The position numbers were made by a program, and so were the translations under genes. Below the pieces are notes generated by a model. The model made no database searches and was not told the origin of the DNA. It saw only the letters and a program-made list of their open reading frames with translations. Shown here one piece after another: positions 1 to 11,924 of a DNA stretch of 64,000 nt; the stretch's first letter is position 1; the number at the start of each line of letters is the position of its first letter. The DNA lies in contig JAVXUO010002636.1 of the NCBI GenBank assembly GCA_033065855.1, positions 1 to 64,000 on the forward strand, in the 5' to 3' direction. This stretch comes from Escallonia rubra. Taxonomy: Eukaryota; Streptophyta; Magnoliopsida; Escalloniales; Escalloniaceae.

Positions 1-616
1 CAGTTATACGAACAAGGCCAGTCCACTCTCGAAAACTCTTCGTTACATCAATCAAACCTTGAAGCAGAAGTGAGACAGTTCATGTCCTACTTCTCAATTC
101 CGATTCTTGGAACTGTCACCTCTTCAGCGTCTCCAATCAGAGAAGTTCAAAGTTGTATTTTCTGTTGGTTAAAGTTTTCTATTAAAAAATCAATAATAGT
201 TATAAGTTGGATTAAAAAAGGCTGAATATTGTCTTCTGGAACGAGCATAGCAAAGAGGTGATTACCGCTACATCCTTCACCCCTTTTGTTGTTGACCGAG
301 CAGTGTTGTATTGACATGGGGAAAAAGAATATGAAATTCTGGATGGTTATTTCTGGGGTTAATTGACTAAACATGCCATGTTGAGTCAGGTTTGTAAATT
401 AACAAACCGAAATAGCATTCTTACCTCAAATTATGCCCAAAGTTTGGAGGCAATGGTGATGGGTTTTTCTCTCGGTGGTGGCGGTCATATGATGATGGTG
501 GTGGCCTGAATTGGTGGGTGGTTTGTCCACAAAATTAAACTCTAGACATATAGCATTGGATAAAATAAAATAAAAATCTATCTTGGTTTTTCAGGGTGTT
601 AATAAGAAAATCTCTG
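1..616. other. Non-coding left flank
   Basis: I see no recognisable gene or repeat here. Frame 1 is open from base 1 to a stop at 220-222, but it has no start inside the window and no family resemblance. The stretch 470-520 is rich in GGTGG. Confidence 0.4.
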
Positions 617-1082
617 ACATGTTGAGGTAAGTTTAGTCAACTAACCTCTAAACAAAGATCATATAACCAAAATAATGGAGCAATATCCGAGACTTTCCAA
701 AATTGAGGAGTTCAAAATACTTACCTTGACAGAAAGCTCTTGATTCTAGCCATTATTTCATTGCAAATACTTACCTTGACATGATCTAGCCATTGTACAT
801 ACTTACCTTATATTGAAAAGTTTGACTCCCACATCTCTTGTATAAAAGGACACAATATCAATTCAAAAGACAAGCTTTTCAAAGAATGCTAAACTCTTTT
901 ATGGTGTCAAAGCTTCTACAAACATTCCAACGAGTTCACACACGATCCCCACGCTCAACCTGCGCAATTTTTTTCAATCCTACCTACCAGTCACCTTCTT
1001 CCCAACAACACGCAACATGACTGATGAACAAAGTTCTACAACATGAGAAAATACCATTCCAACAATGGTAAACCCAACCTTA

Positions 1083-1090
1083 TCAACACT
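1083..1090 (+). repeat. 8-bp target duplication of hAT element, left copy
   Basis: TCAACACT here is repeated exactly at 2674-2681 on the other side of the hAT element. An 8-bp duplication is the hAT hallmark. Confidence 0.95.
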
Positions 1091-2673
1091 TAGAGATGTC
1101 AAAAGGGCCGGGCGGCCCGCGGGCTGGCCCGACCCGGCCTGTTTTTGGCCCGGGCCTCTCGTGAACCGTAGCGGCCCGAAATTATAGGGCTTTGGACCTG
1201 GGCTTGGACTAGGCCGGAGTATTCAAGAAAAAAGTCCGGGTTTTGGCCCGGCCCGAAAATGGCCAGGGTTGCGGCCCGATTTTGGCCCTAAAGTGGGCTG
1301 GCCCACTCTATTTCAAAAATTGATTTCCCTCCTCTTTTCCCCCCAACGTCCCTCCGCTTTCTCAGGTGGCCTGTTACTCGTATTTCAACTAGGTTTTGAC
1401 TGGATCATGATCATCTGCTATATAGCAGAAGTGCTATACCAAAAGAACGCCGCTAAATATTTTTCAGTGACAACAATTTGTTATTATAAATTTCAATAAT
1501 AGTAACAAAACACTTTCAGTGACAATCTTTTGTTGCTAAATGTTGTTCATCACCTCTGTCGTACAACAGAGGATCTTGATCCATTTTGACTATAGATTCG
1601 TCTGTTTATTGTTGTAGGATCTCCAATAAAGTCATGATCCAGTATCACCAGAAACAACGGATGTCAATCGATCTCTGTCAATTTTGTCACCGTCTTCTAA
1701 CTCTCTTTCTTGTATGAGTATCACTAGGCACGATCAAAAGAACAAAGAAATAAAGAAGAACCCATCACAAACGTCATCTCAAAACCTACGCGTAACTAGC
1801 CACGGGTTTTCGAACGCCTAGCTAACTACTATAAACACCTTCATGCCTAGTCGCCACCTTCATGCCTAGTCGCAGCCTACACATGGTTTTGTATGCTATT
1901 TCACTTCTTATTTTGTTGCTAAGTGGCTACAATTACTACTAAAATTCATTTTTAACGCCTAAAAGTGATAGAAAACCCGTATGAAAAGGTAGAAATTACG
2001 TGTTCCGTTATTATTATTGTTACCGTTACTGTTAATATTGTTAGTATTATATAATGTAAAAATATGAGCTTTAGTATTTTGGCAGTTGTTGCCCACGATT
2101 CAAATTTAATCTTCATTAGTTTTAAGTTTAGAAAACAAAATCTTATGTTGGATGAATCAAATCGCGGAAAGGAATTCTGCTAAGAGCATAAATTCCTAGG
2201 TCGAATGATGAAATATGCCACAATAGACCTATTTTTACATGTGATCAAAGCTGAAAATGGAAGCTTTTGGGGAGAATTAAGACAGATACCTTCATGATGC
2301 TTATATATGAAAACCTAGTGTAAAGTACATAATAATGATTCTAACCTGCACTACTGAAGTAAATCAGTCAACTTACTCAAAAGGAGATTCATAGCACTAC
2401 ATTACAATTTGCTTACATAATAACAAGAAATTACCGCAATTTAAATCTTTACTTTGAATAACAAGAAGTTGGGAAGAAAAGAAAAAAAATTGGGCCCGGC
2501 CCCGGCCCTAAATATTGGGCCTAGGGCCTGGGCTTGGACTGGGCCTATATACCCCAGAAATCTGGCCCGGCCCGGCCCGTTTTCCTCTCCTTTGGCCCGG
2601 CCCCAGCCCGTTTCCTGTGAAGCCTGATGGGCCTGGGCTAGGCCAGCCCAAGCCCGGCCCATTGACATCTCTA
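1091..2673. mobile_element. Non-autonomous hAT transposon with GC-rich subterminal regions
   Basis: The element is 1,583 bp long. Its ends are the inverted repeat TAGAGATGTCAA (1091-1102) and TTGACATCTCTA (2662-2673), flanked by the perfect 8-bp duplication TCAACACT. Each end carries about 170-220 bp dense in GGCCCG/CGGGCC motifs (1105-1320 and 2490-2661), inverted relative to each other. The 1.1-kb middle is AT-rich and contains no transposase coding sequence, so the element must have been moved by a transposase made elsewhere. It sits in copia gag and is therefore younger than that copia insertion. The short ORFs in the GC-rich ends are by-products of the repeats. Confidence 0.92.
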
Positions 2674-2681
2674 TCAACACT
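2674..2681 (+). repeat. 8-bp target duplication of hAT element, right copy
   Basis: TCAACACT, identical to 1083-1090. Confidence 0.95.
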
Positions 2682-3570
2682 CATATTATTCCGTTTAACC
2701 CAGCTTCACAGCTTCCCATTAAACTTTGGGCTGGCACTAACTTTGCCACGTGGAAGGCTCACGTCTCAACTCTCATGTGTGGCTATGATCTCTTCTAGTT
2801 CCTTGATGGCTCTTTAGTTTGTCCACCCAAAACCATCACTGTATCAGAGCAGGAAGTTGTCAATCCCTCTTACAAATTATGGTACTATTAAGACAATCTC
2901 ATTTAGATTCCCTTGATGGCTCCCGTTGATCCCCCCCTCTTGCACCATATTTCCACTGCAACAACGTCCAAATAGGCCTGGGATCAACTCCATAAAACCC
3001 TTGCAAACAAATCCTAGACAAGGATTTACAGTCTTCGTGATTTGCTTGGAAAAGTTTCCCATAATTCCAAGACGATATCCAAGTATCTTCGTGAGATTGT
3101 CTCACTTGCCGACGAACTTGCAAGTGCTTGCTCACCCATTAGCAATGTAGAACTCGTTAAAATCCTAAGTGGCTTGGGTCCTGAATTTCATGAAATCAGT
3201 GCGGCCATTCGTGCCCGTGACACCCCGATATCCTATGAAGAGCTCTTTGATAAACTGCTTGATCATGAGGTTTTCCTCAAGCATGAGGAACTCAAGAAGC
3301 ACCAAACCCCTATCATGGTGCAAGTGGCACAACATACTGTTTCAAACAACTCCAACAATTGCTCAAACCAACGATGGCATCCACAACAATCTCAACAGCA
3401 AAATAGCAACATGCCTTCACAATTCTTCATCGGTAATTCCCAGCCCACTTGGCGTCCACACTTATCAAATAATCAGCAACAACGATTTCAATGCCAACTC
3501 TGTGAGAAGTATGGTCATGTTGCTCGTGTTTGCCGCTCACGCTCCGACAACCATGCAAACAACTCCACAT

Positions 3571-4578
3571 ATGGCTAAGCCATGGATATTAGACACTAGT
3601 GCTTCTCACCATATCACCGATGATCCTCAAATTCTACAGATTCCACAAGATTATGATGGCACAACTGAAATATGCATGGATTATGGTAATATGATACTAA
3701 TTTCTTCCACTGGCTCCTCAAATTTAATTACATCACGCACTTTTCATCTCCATAATATTTTATGTGCTCCTGCCATTAAAAGAAATTTCATTTATGTTTC
3801 TAAATTTTGCAAACAAAATCAAACCTCTCTTGAAAATTTTTTCACTCTAAATTTCTTGTGAAAGAACTGAGCACGGGGGCACCTCTGGTATGTAGCCAGA
3901 ATAGAGATGATTTGTATGAGTGGCCAAACGGCCGACATTCCAAGCGGACTCCATATTCTGCAAATTTATTCTTCACCACACCAACTCTTTCCTTATGGCA
4001 TTGACAACTTGGAAAATCCAACCAGTTGAATTCTAAAAAATAAAAACAGAAAATTTCAAATTTTGTAGTTTATGTTGTTGCAATAAAAGTAAGATGCTTC
4101 TTTTTTCCATCAATTCTTTATCAAGTGATAAACCAATGCAAACAAAGTGTTCTTTGGGGCCCATCGCATGTTCCTTCTTTGGACAAAAGCTATATTACAT
4201 CATATTTGTTGACCATTTCACCTAATATGTGGCTCTATACACTAAAAAATAAAATTGAGGTTCAAAATTTGTTTTCCTACTTTCCACCCGCTGATTGAGA
4301 AAATTTTTAACACCAGAATTCTCACCCTTTACTCAGATGGTGGTGGTGAATTTGAAGGTCTTAAACCTTATCTTCATTCCCATGGCATTCAATATCTAGT
4401 TTTGCCACCATATACTCCTCAACGAGTTGCCATTGCTGAACGGCGCCATCATCACATCATTGAAACTGCATGCACTCTACTTTGTCAAGCCTCACTACCC
4501 TCACCATTTTGGGCTTTTAACTGTCAACAAGCGGTCTTCTTCATTAATCGTCTCCCCATGCCAATCCTTGACAACTAA
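3571..4578 (+). pseudogene. Copia protease and integrase pseudogene
   Basis: The protease region starts with MAKPWILDTSASHHIT (from 3571), where the usual catalytic D-S-G-A is replaced by D-T-S-A. It runs to a stop at 3859-3861. After a scrambled 350 bases, the integrase core is readable from 4205: a first acidic block (FVDHFT), then SDGGGEF with the second Asp near 4336 and AERRHHHI with the catalytic Glu near 4438. It ends at a stop at 4576-4578. In the family this enzyme inserts the cDNA into the host genome. Frame changes between gag, protease and integrase make this a remnant. Confidence 0.8.
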
Positions 4579-5189
4579 TCTCCATATGAAGCTTTATTCT
4601 GACAACCTCCAAAATATACTTCACGTCGAACCTTTGGATGTCCTTGCTACCCTTGGCTCAAGCCATATACCAACCATAAACTTGAATCCCGTTCAAGACC
4701 CTGTGTTTGTCTTGGTTTTTCCCTTATTTATCATAGCCATCAATGTTCAGATCTTCACCCTTCCAAAATCTTCCTCTCACACGATGTTTAATTTTTTTTA
4801 AGATCGATTTCCGTTTCAAAAATCTGTTTGCTGATATGAAATCTAATTTTACCAACATCTTTTGGCATGATATTAGCACCGCCACCTCAGAAACTCCCAT
4901 CAAACCATTCCACCAATCCCACCTTTCTTGATTTACCCACCATTTTCACTAGTCACTGTATGCATCCTCAACAGCAGTCTTCAACACCAACTCATACAGC
5001 AGATCTCTAGCAGGCCGACCAGAGTACCTCACAAGTTCATTTGCCTTCAAACATCTCAAGTCCAGACATATTGAGTTCTACCTCATCTGCATCTACCAGC
5101 TTTTCAAATCCTAGACCACTTTCCTCATTGTCAACTGACAATCACCCACCCAACCGAGTTGTCAAAAGATCTCAACACAATATCTTCAA

Positions 5190-6545
5190 GCCAAAAAAGA
5201 TCTTTGATTATCTTGCCACCACCACCGATCTCACTACTCCGTCTACTTATAAGCAAGCACAAAAATATCCACAGTGGAAAACAACTATGCAAGATGAGTT
5301 TGATGCACTCAAAAAAATCAAACTTGGACACTTGTTCCTTCTCACACGTCCCAAAATATTGTTGATTGCAAGTGGTTATTTCGTATCAAATAGAAAGATG
5401 ATGGTACCGTCGAACGTTACAAGGCCCGTCTCATTGCCAAAGGATTCACACAATGCACATGTATCGACTTTACATCTTTTTTCAGAAACCAACCATTGTA
5501 TGTAGGCACTACTTCAAGATCACTTAGAGGAAGAAATGTACATGCACCAATGACCAACCTAAGGGTTTTGAACATCCTGAGCTTCCCTCTCATGTCTGTT
5601 GGCTAAAAAAAAGTAATCTACGAACTCAAACAGGCGCCTCATGCTTGGTACAATGAGCTGAAACAATTTCTCATCACCTATAGCTTTCAAAAGCCACACT
5701 CTGACAACTCTCTCTTTATTATCCATCACTCTGGTGTGGTTCTCTATCTCCTGGTCTATGTGGACAACATCATTCTTACTGGCAAAAAAAAATGATAGCT
5801 CTATCTAATGTCATTGTTGCTCTCTCCCATCGTTTCTCTCTCAAGGATATTGGGCATTTAAACTACTTCTTTGGCATTGAAATGTTCACCGTAATGATGG
5901 TGTTCTTCTCTCTCAATCCAAGTGGCATTAACCCTAGATCCTTGCTCTGGAGAAATAAATCAACACTTTCTACTCGAGCTCCAAACAATATTGTCGAGCT
6001 AATCTTTTTAGGAAATACAATATGCATGAGAGTAAAGGAGTCACCACCCCAATGTGCCCCACAACTCGTTTAAATCTTCATGATGGTTCATGCCCTACAG
6101 ATGCAAAAGAGTACCACGCGGCCATAGGCAAGCTTCAATATCTCACTTTCACTCGGCCTGATATTAGCTTTGCTATAAAAAATTATCTCAGTTCATGCAT
6201 TCACCATCTTCAATCCATTGGCAAATCGTCAAACGTCTCCTTCGTTATCTCAAGCACACCATATCTTACGACCTTCTGCTTCAATATCGTCCCTGGATCT
6301 TCATGTATACTTAGACACTGACTGGGCTGGTGACCAACATGACCGGACCTGAACATCAGCTTCTGCAATTTATCTCGGCAACAATCTTATTAGTTGGACC
6401 TCTAAAAAATAACGCAATGTTGCTCGATCATCCACAGAGGCCAAATATCATGTTGTAGCTAGTGCAGTTGCTGAAACACATTGGATAACCAATCTCTTGC
6501 ATGAACTTCGAGAGTTCAATATCATACTTCCAATCTCATTCAATC
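5190..6545 (+). pseudogene. Copia reverse transcriptase and RNase H pseudogene
   Basis: The reverse transcriptase begins around WKTTMQDEFDALKK (about 5275) and includes QAPHAWYNELKQFL near 5635. The active-site box reads YVDNIILTG near 5757-5783 instead of YVDD, so the second catalytic Asp is lost. Domain pieces continue through SLKDIGHLNYFFGIE (5840-5884) and the RNase H motif SSTEAKYHVVASAVAETHW (6428-6484). At least four frame changes and stops are present. A 20-bp stretch (ATACTTCCAATCTCATTCAA) is tandemly duplicated near 6521 and 6558, just before homology ends. Confidence 0.8.
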
Positions 6546-6579
6546 TCTTGGATAACCATACTTCCAATCTCATTCAATA

Positions 6580-7986
6580 ACCCAGCTCACTGACAAACCA
6601 CTTGGGCAGATATTGCACATGCTCGATCTCTCTGGCCGATTGATACCATCGTCAGTCGAACTTGGGGAGTTCGATATCCAGTACAAGTCTCACCCACAGG
6701 CTTTAGCTGATTTTATTGTCAAATAAACCCTGGTCATCGAAGATGAGGAGCCTCCTCGTCCACTCCAAACAGATGCGTTTTTCACTTGGACACTCTTTAT
6801 AGATGGCTCGTCAAATGCCAGTAGAAGCGAAGTAGAGTTGATCCTCAAATGGCCAAATGACCTTGCCGTTGAATACGCCCTCCGCTTCGATTTTCCTGCC
6901 TCAAATAATGAGGCCGAATATGAGGCCTTGATCTCAGGCATGCACCTGGCCCATGCCATGCGAGCAGAGTTACTCCATGCATACAGCGACTCTCAACTCG
7001 TAGTAAAGCAATTATCAGGGGAATGCGAGGCACGTGATACAAAGACGGCCGAACACCTACGTAAGGCCAAGGAACTCACAAAATCTTTTGCAAGTTTTAA
7101 TATTACTATAATAAGCCAAGAGGATAATGCATCGGCTGACACCCTCTCATAGTTAGCTTCCATTAATCCGTCGGGATTCGTCCGCACCATTCACTTAGAA
7201 CTCTTGCATGAGCTGAGCATCACTAAGCATAAGGTGCTAGACATTACACATGAACCTTCATGGATAGATCCCATCAAGGCCTACCTTCAAGACAGCACTT
7301 TGCTTGCCGAGCGGAAGCAAGCCAAGAGCATTTCTAGTCACTTGGCGAGATATGCTATTGTAGAAGACATACTTTACAAACATTCATTTACACTACAATA
7401 TATTCGATGCCTCACACCATCTGAGGCCGAGTACGCCCTCCAAGAAGTACACGAAGGAATTTGCGGCCAACGCCTAGAAGGACAAGCATTGGGACACAAG
7501 GTCCTCCACCAAGGATACTACTGGCCGACCATGCAATGAGATGCTTTGGATTACACGAAATGATGTGATGCATCTCAACGCTTCTCTTCAATCCCCAAAC
7601 AAGCACCAACCTTGTTGGTCTCGTTGAGCAGTCCTACACCCTTTGCAATGTGAGGCATGGACATTTTAGGCCCGTTCCCTTCAGCCTCTGCTCAGTGAAT
7701 TTTTTTTATTGTCGAGGCAGAAGCATTAACTACAATCACAAAAAAGAAGTGCAAAAATTTCTTCTGGCAAGTAGTTGTCTGTCGGTTCAGTATCCCTCAT
7801 GTGCTCGTCACATGCAATGGGAAACAGTTTGACAATCCTTCCTTTAAAGCATTTTATGGTGACCTATCTATTGAACATCGCTTCAGCTCAGTCGCACACC
7901 CGCAGATGAACAGAAAAATAGAATTAATTAATCGCATTCTCTTCCAAGGCATCATGAAAAAACTAGATAGAACAAAAGGACTCTGA
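6580..7986 (+). pseudogene. Tat-lineage Ty3/gypsy pol fragment (RNase H, extra RNase H, integrase)
   Basis: The reading starts at TDKPLGQILH (6588), the end of the gypsy RNase H, and continues with ALADFIVK. A second RNase H follows (FIDGSSN at about 6799, EAEYEALISG at about 6913, YSDSQLVVKQL at about 6981), the additional archaeal-type RNase H that marks the Tat lineage. After a stop at 7150-7152 comes the integrase zinc region (EVHEGICG, GYYWPTMQ, 7445-7536). The integrase core (7650-7986) reads VTCNGKQF where the family has VTDNG, so a catalytic Asp is missing. The fragment lacks gag, protease and most of the reverse transcriptase, and abuts a second Tat element. Confidence 0.8.
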
Positions 7987-7994
7987 GTTCGAGG

Positions 7995-8640
7995 AAGAAG
8001 AAACTAAACTCCCTGTCGTACAGGAATGGAAGGACAAGTTAGTTGTACTTGAGTCCTAAATTACTGGACTGAAGAGATTTGATGACCCTCTAGACATCAA
8101 TGCCCTAACAATGAACCCCGAGGATAGACTATCCCTCAAGTTCAAAATGTCAAAGATGGATAAGTTTGACGGGACCACGGATCCTAAGATCCATGTGAAG
8201 ATGTACATACGGGCTTTGGCCCCATATGAAATGAATCAGAATCAGTTGATATAGTTATTCCACCGTACTCTTTACGGGAGCCAACTCACATTGCCTTACT
8301 TTGGATGAAGCCCAAGTACACACTTGGGAAGATGTTGTGAGAGAGGTCGTAAAGCGATACCAGTACAATGACGACCTAGATATCACACAGAGAGATTTGG
8401 AAACCACGAAGCAAGAGCCGAGAGTGTCAGTTTCAGCCTTCATCATGAGGTGGAGAAATAAGGCAGCTTAAATGGTGAGCCGTCCAATCGAGGAAGAGCA
8501 AGTGGACATCGTCAGGAGCAATATGCTTCTAGCGTACCACGGTTATATCTTTGGCCACTGCTACACATTGTTCAAAGCTCTTATGGGGTCCCTTATATAA
8601 ATAGAAGATGCCATCAACAAGGGGACCATCTCTCTTAAGT
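7995..8640 (+). pseudogene. Tat gag pseudogene
   Basis: One frame reads KFKMSKMDKFDGTTDPKIH (about 8139-8195) and YIRALAPYE (8204-8230), the block by which plant gypsy gag proteins are recognised. Stops occur at 8057 and 8252 and frame is lost after about 8280. The gag would form the particle shell. No zinc knuckle can be read afterwards. Confidence 0.65.
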
Positions 8641-9450
8641 CGAAGCTGCCAGGGGTATGCCGAGCCAGCCCAAGGAGTTCTAATGTCCAACCTAAGTCAG
8701 CAGTAACCAACAGTGTCAATACCATGCAAGTTCCTCGGGCAGTGTCATGGGAAGCCACTATGGAGCCTAAGAGGAAGCTCACACCATTGAATGCACCACT
8801 CCCCAAAGTCTTTGAATAGCTATTGAGAAAGGGAATGATATCTAAGCTACCACTACCCCCGTGCAAGCAGTGACACCCGAAGGTTATGATGTGCAAGCCT
8901 TTTGCAAAATCACCAAGAAAATGGTCATTCCACAGAAAGATGCATCACTCTACGATACGCCATACAAGACCTCATCAACAAAGGTGAATTCTCCTCTTGT
9001 TAGGCTAAATGTCTGAAGAGAACCCTTGTCACCTCATAGGGTTAACTGCATTGATGACAGCGAGCCAGTTATGGATCCAACCTTCTCATTTTTTCAGCCA
9101 GCCAGCCAGTTTGGGAGTCAGTGTTCGTATATAATTCTCTGTCGTAGTTTTGTGTTATGATTATTTGGGAAGAGTTGATGAAAGGTAAGGCCTCTAATGT
9201 TGAGGAAAAATATGATGAAGAAATTGGATTTACATTATGTCCCAGTACTGAGGTATCCCACCTAACCTGATCAGGCTGAGGGTACCAGACACTGTCTCAG
9301 CCAACCAAATCTGACCCATTATTCTCTCAAGACCCTACCGATAATAAAGTCCTTAGACAGTTGAAGAAAACTTAAGCCAAAAATTTTCATATGGGGATTA
9401 CTGTCCGCCTCATACTCCCACCATCAAGCCCTCATCAAACTCCTTAACAA
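8641..9450 (+). other. Degenerate gag-protease linker
   Basis: No domain can be read here. From its position it is the decayed C-terminal part of gag and the start of the protease region. Confidence 0.4.
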
Positions 9451-10078
9451 AGCGTAATGCCGATCCAGAGCCAACTCGAAGACCTGTCCCAAATGCTAGG
9501 GGCAATACATTACGAAAATGTCCTCACTTTTTTAGAGTTCGGTCTGCCCAAATCAGGACCGAGCCACAATGACCCGCTCCTTATCACTATGCAAGAACTT
9601 GATAAGAGGGTTCCATTAATCCTCATAGACAATGGTTCTACTCTAAATGTTTGTCCCTACTCACTGTCCAAGCCCTGACATTGACCTCTCAGAATTCACC
9701 CCTTCCAACCAAGCCGTCCGAGCGTACGACAACACCTGGAGGGAGGTGATTGGTACAGTAAAGCTCCCGATGACTGTGGGTACTGCTAGCTTCAATGTTG
9801 AATTTCAAGTGTTGGATATACATGATGCCTTTAACCTTCTGTTGGAAAGAGCTTGGATATACTATGTGGGTGTCATCCCTTCTACATTGTACCAAAAATT
9901 CAAGTTTCTGTTGAATGATGTCGTCTTCATCGTAATGGCAGATTCCCAGTTACCTCAGATCGGTCAAGTCGAAAAGGACAGTGTTCAGGTACCGCATGAC
10001 TCTTTGGATATTATGCTCAGTGAATTCAGTGGATCACCGGGTTCAATGTCTCGAGTAAGAAAAAGTTTGTCACAGTGA
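9451..10078 (+). pseudogene. Tat aspartic protease pseudogene
   Basis: Two overlapping open stretches (9457-9678 and 9647-10078) together read as a plant gypsy protease. The active site is LILIDNGSTLNVCPYSL (about 9622-9672), keeping the catalytic Asp in D-N-G-S. Downstream is FQVLDIHDAFNLLLERAWI (about 9801-9857), close to the conserved F-x-V-x-D-x-x-x-x-Y-N-x-L-L-G-R block. One frameshift near 9675 joins the two parts. The enzyme would cleave the gag-pol polyprotein. Confidence 0.75.
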
Positions 10079-10985
10079 AAATTTTCTCACCTTTGCACCC
10101 TACAGCAGTACGACCGTGCTCCCTTTATTGAGGAAATTCTACTACTTCCCCGATAAAGGCTTAGGCCAAAACTGTCAAGGAATTCCTAGCTTCTTAGTCA
10201 TGGAGAACAAAAAGGACCAGTTCAGTGTAGGATAGAAAGTGACTAAAAATAAGAAGAAGGAAGCTATCCAGAAGATCACCTAGCCCAAGAAGAATAAAGA
10301 GAACGAGAAGTGCATGAGCATGATTCGTACCATGAACGGATGTTTTATCAAAGAAGGAGAGAATGGCTCTTCTATGGATTTCTGGAGCCAATTTACAGTG
10401 TTAAGACTTGGAAACAGATTAAAGGATGGGAGATATTCTATGACTGCGAATGGGTCGAAGATGAAGAACTACCAGTACAGACTGAGCCAGGTACCCAAGA
10501 AGTCTCAGATTAAGTGGATTTGGCGGAGCCGGATGCAATGATAACATGCTTCACTGATATGCTTATCTCAGTGCTTATTGGTGAAATGGACGACTAGATC
10601 ATGGACCTAAAATGCCTAAGCACAGGGTGACATACTGAATTGGATGATCGAGTACAGACCGCTAACTGTGGGAGAGATTACTGAAAGAAGTTCTGCTACC
10701 AAAGATGCTCTTGAGCCGGAAGACTTGGATGCTTATGTTACCTTAGCCAATCTATATTTTCTTACCTAATATGTTTTTCCAGACTACTTGATTGATAATA
10801 TGAAATATCCCTTGGTTGTTGATATAGGCTTTGATGAATTAATCAACTCGATTAATAATGAGTCACACCTAATGGACCTTGAAGAAAAAAAAATATTTAA
10901 AAGAATTAATAAAAGAAATTAAAAATCGGGAATCTTGTGTCAAGCCAGTGTTTGAGGAAATAGTCAAAATCAACATAGGCTCCCC
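10079..10985 (+). other. Protease-reverse transcriptase linker, degenerate
   Basis: Short open stretches (for example 10310-10513) with charged, low-complexity coding and no readable domain. It lies between protease and reverse transcriptase of the Tat element. Confidence 0.45.
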
Positions 10986-11830
10986 CGAAGATTTAAAAGA
11001 AATCAAAATATGAGCTAGTCTATATGAGAGAGAAAAAGAAGAGATCACTGCACTCCTCAGGAAATTTATTGATGTATTTGCTTGGTCATATAGCTAGTGA
11101 CATGTTTGGTATCGACCCATTAATCGTGGAACACCACCTACCTATCCTACCCAAAGCCAAACCTGTCAAACAGAAACTCCGTAAGTTGAAATCGGAGTGG
11201 TCTCTCAAGGTTAAGGAGGAGGTGATGAAGTTATTCCACATTAGATTTATCCGAGTGATTGAGCACCCTACCTGGATAGCCAACATCGTACCCTAAACCT
11301 TCCGGTCAAGTCAGGATATGTGTTGACTAACGAGATCTAAACTGAGCTTCTCCCAAATATGATTTCCATTTACCCATCATAGACCTAATCATAGACAACA
11401 TAATCGAGCATGAGTTGGTGCCTTTTGTAAATTGTTTCAAGGGGTATAACCAGATAAAAATGGCTTCTAAGTGCTAGAAGAAGACAACCTTCATGACCCA
11501 TTGGGTTACCTTTTGTTATACATTCATGCCTTGCAGCTTGAAGAATGTTGGGGCTACATACCTGCGAGCTGCCACCACTCTATTCCATGACATAATTCAT
11601 AAGGAGGTGGAAGTGTAAGTGGATGATATGATCATTAAGTCTAGGAAGAGGGAAGATCATTGCGTAGTATTGAAGAAATACTTTGAAAGGTTAAGGTAGT
11701 AGAATGTGAGGTTGAACCCGCAGAAGTATATGTTTGGGGTTACCACCAGAAAGTTACTAGGTTTCATGGTAAACAAACGAGGGATAGAGGTGGACCCAGC
11801 CAAAATTAAAGCCATAGTCGACCAAGATTA
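10986..11830 (+). pseudogene. Tat reverse transcriptase pseudogene
   Basis: The N-terminal part (11024-11296) reads IDPLIVEHHLPILP and IEHPTWIANIVP, matching the start of gypsy reverse transcriptases. After frameshifts, FHDIIHKEVEV and VDDMIIKS appear near 11583-11640; the Tyr before VDD is replaced by a TAA stop, but both Asp residues of the active site remain. The C-terminal part (PQKYMFGV, LLGFMV) follows to 11820. At least three stops or frameshifts rule out function. Confidence 0.75.
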
Positions 11831-11924
11831 AGAAGGAAATCCAAGGGTTCTTCAGTAGAATCCAGTACATTAGCAGATTTATACCCCAGCTGACCATGAT
11901 ATGTGAGAATGTGTTTAAACTGTT

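Larger units (their letters stand above)
1018..3578 (+). pseudogene. Copia gag pseudogene, interrupted by an hAT element
   Basis: Gag starts at ATG 1018 (MTDEQSST) and resumes after the hAT insertion at 2682. The reading then gives NFATWKAHVSTLMCGYDLF, the N-terminal block typical of copia gag proteins of the UBN2 family, with several stops before 3040. From 3042 to 3578 the frame is open and ends in a CCHC zinc knuckle (CQLCEKYGHVARVC, about 3493-3534), which in this family binds the element's RNA. A Q/N-rich linker precedes the knuckle. The protein cannot be made: the hAT insertion and at least four stops break it. Confidence 0.8.
617..6560 (+). mobile_element. Degenerate Ty1/copia retrotransposon, 3' truncated
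   Basis: Copia-order domains follow one another on the plus strand: gag with zinc knuckle, protease, integrase, reverse transcriptase and RNase H. All are broken by stops and frameshifts. A possible 5' LTR runs from about 617 (TGTTGAGG) to about 900, with a TATA-like TATAAAAG at 841-848 and a degenerate primer-binding site TGGTGTCAAAGC near 902, resembling the initiator-methionine type TGGTATCAGAGC. Gag begins at ATG 1018 and is split by an hAT element at 1091-2673. No 3' LTR is visible; the element stops shortly after RNase H, near 6560, where unrelated gypsy sequence begins. The copia assignment is secure; the LTR limits are inferred. Confidence 0.8.

Noticed and set aside
1..222. Open frame at the left edge (starts QLYEQGQSTLENSS)
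   Set aside because: It could be the end of an exon, but there is no domain, no splice evidence and no start within the window.
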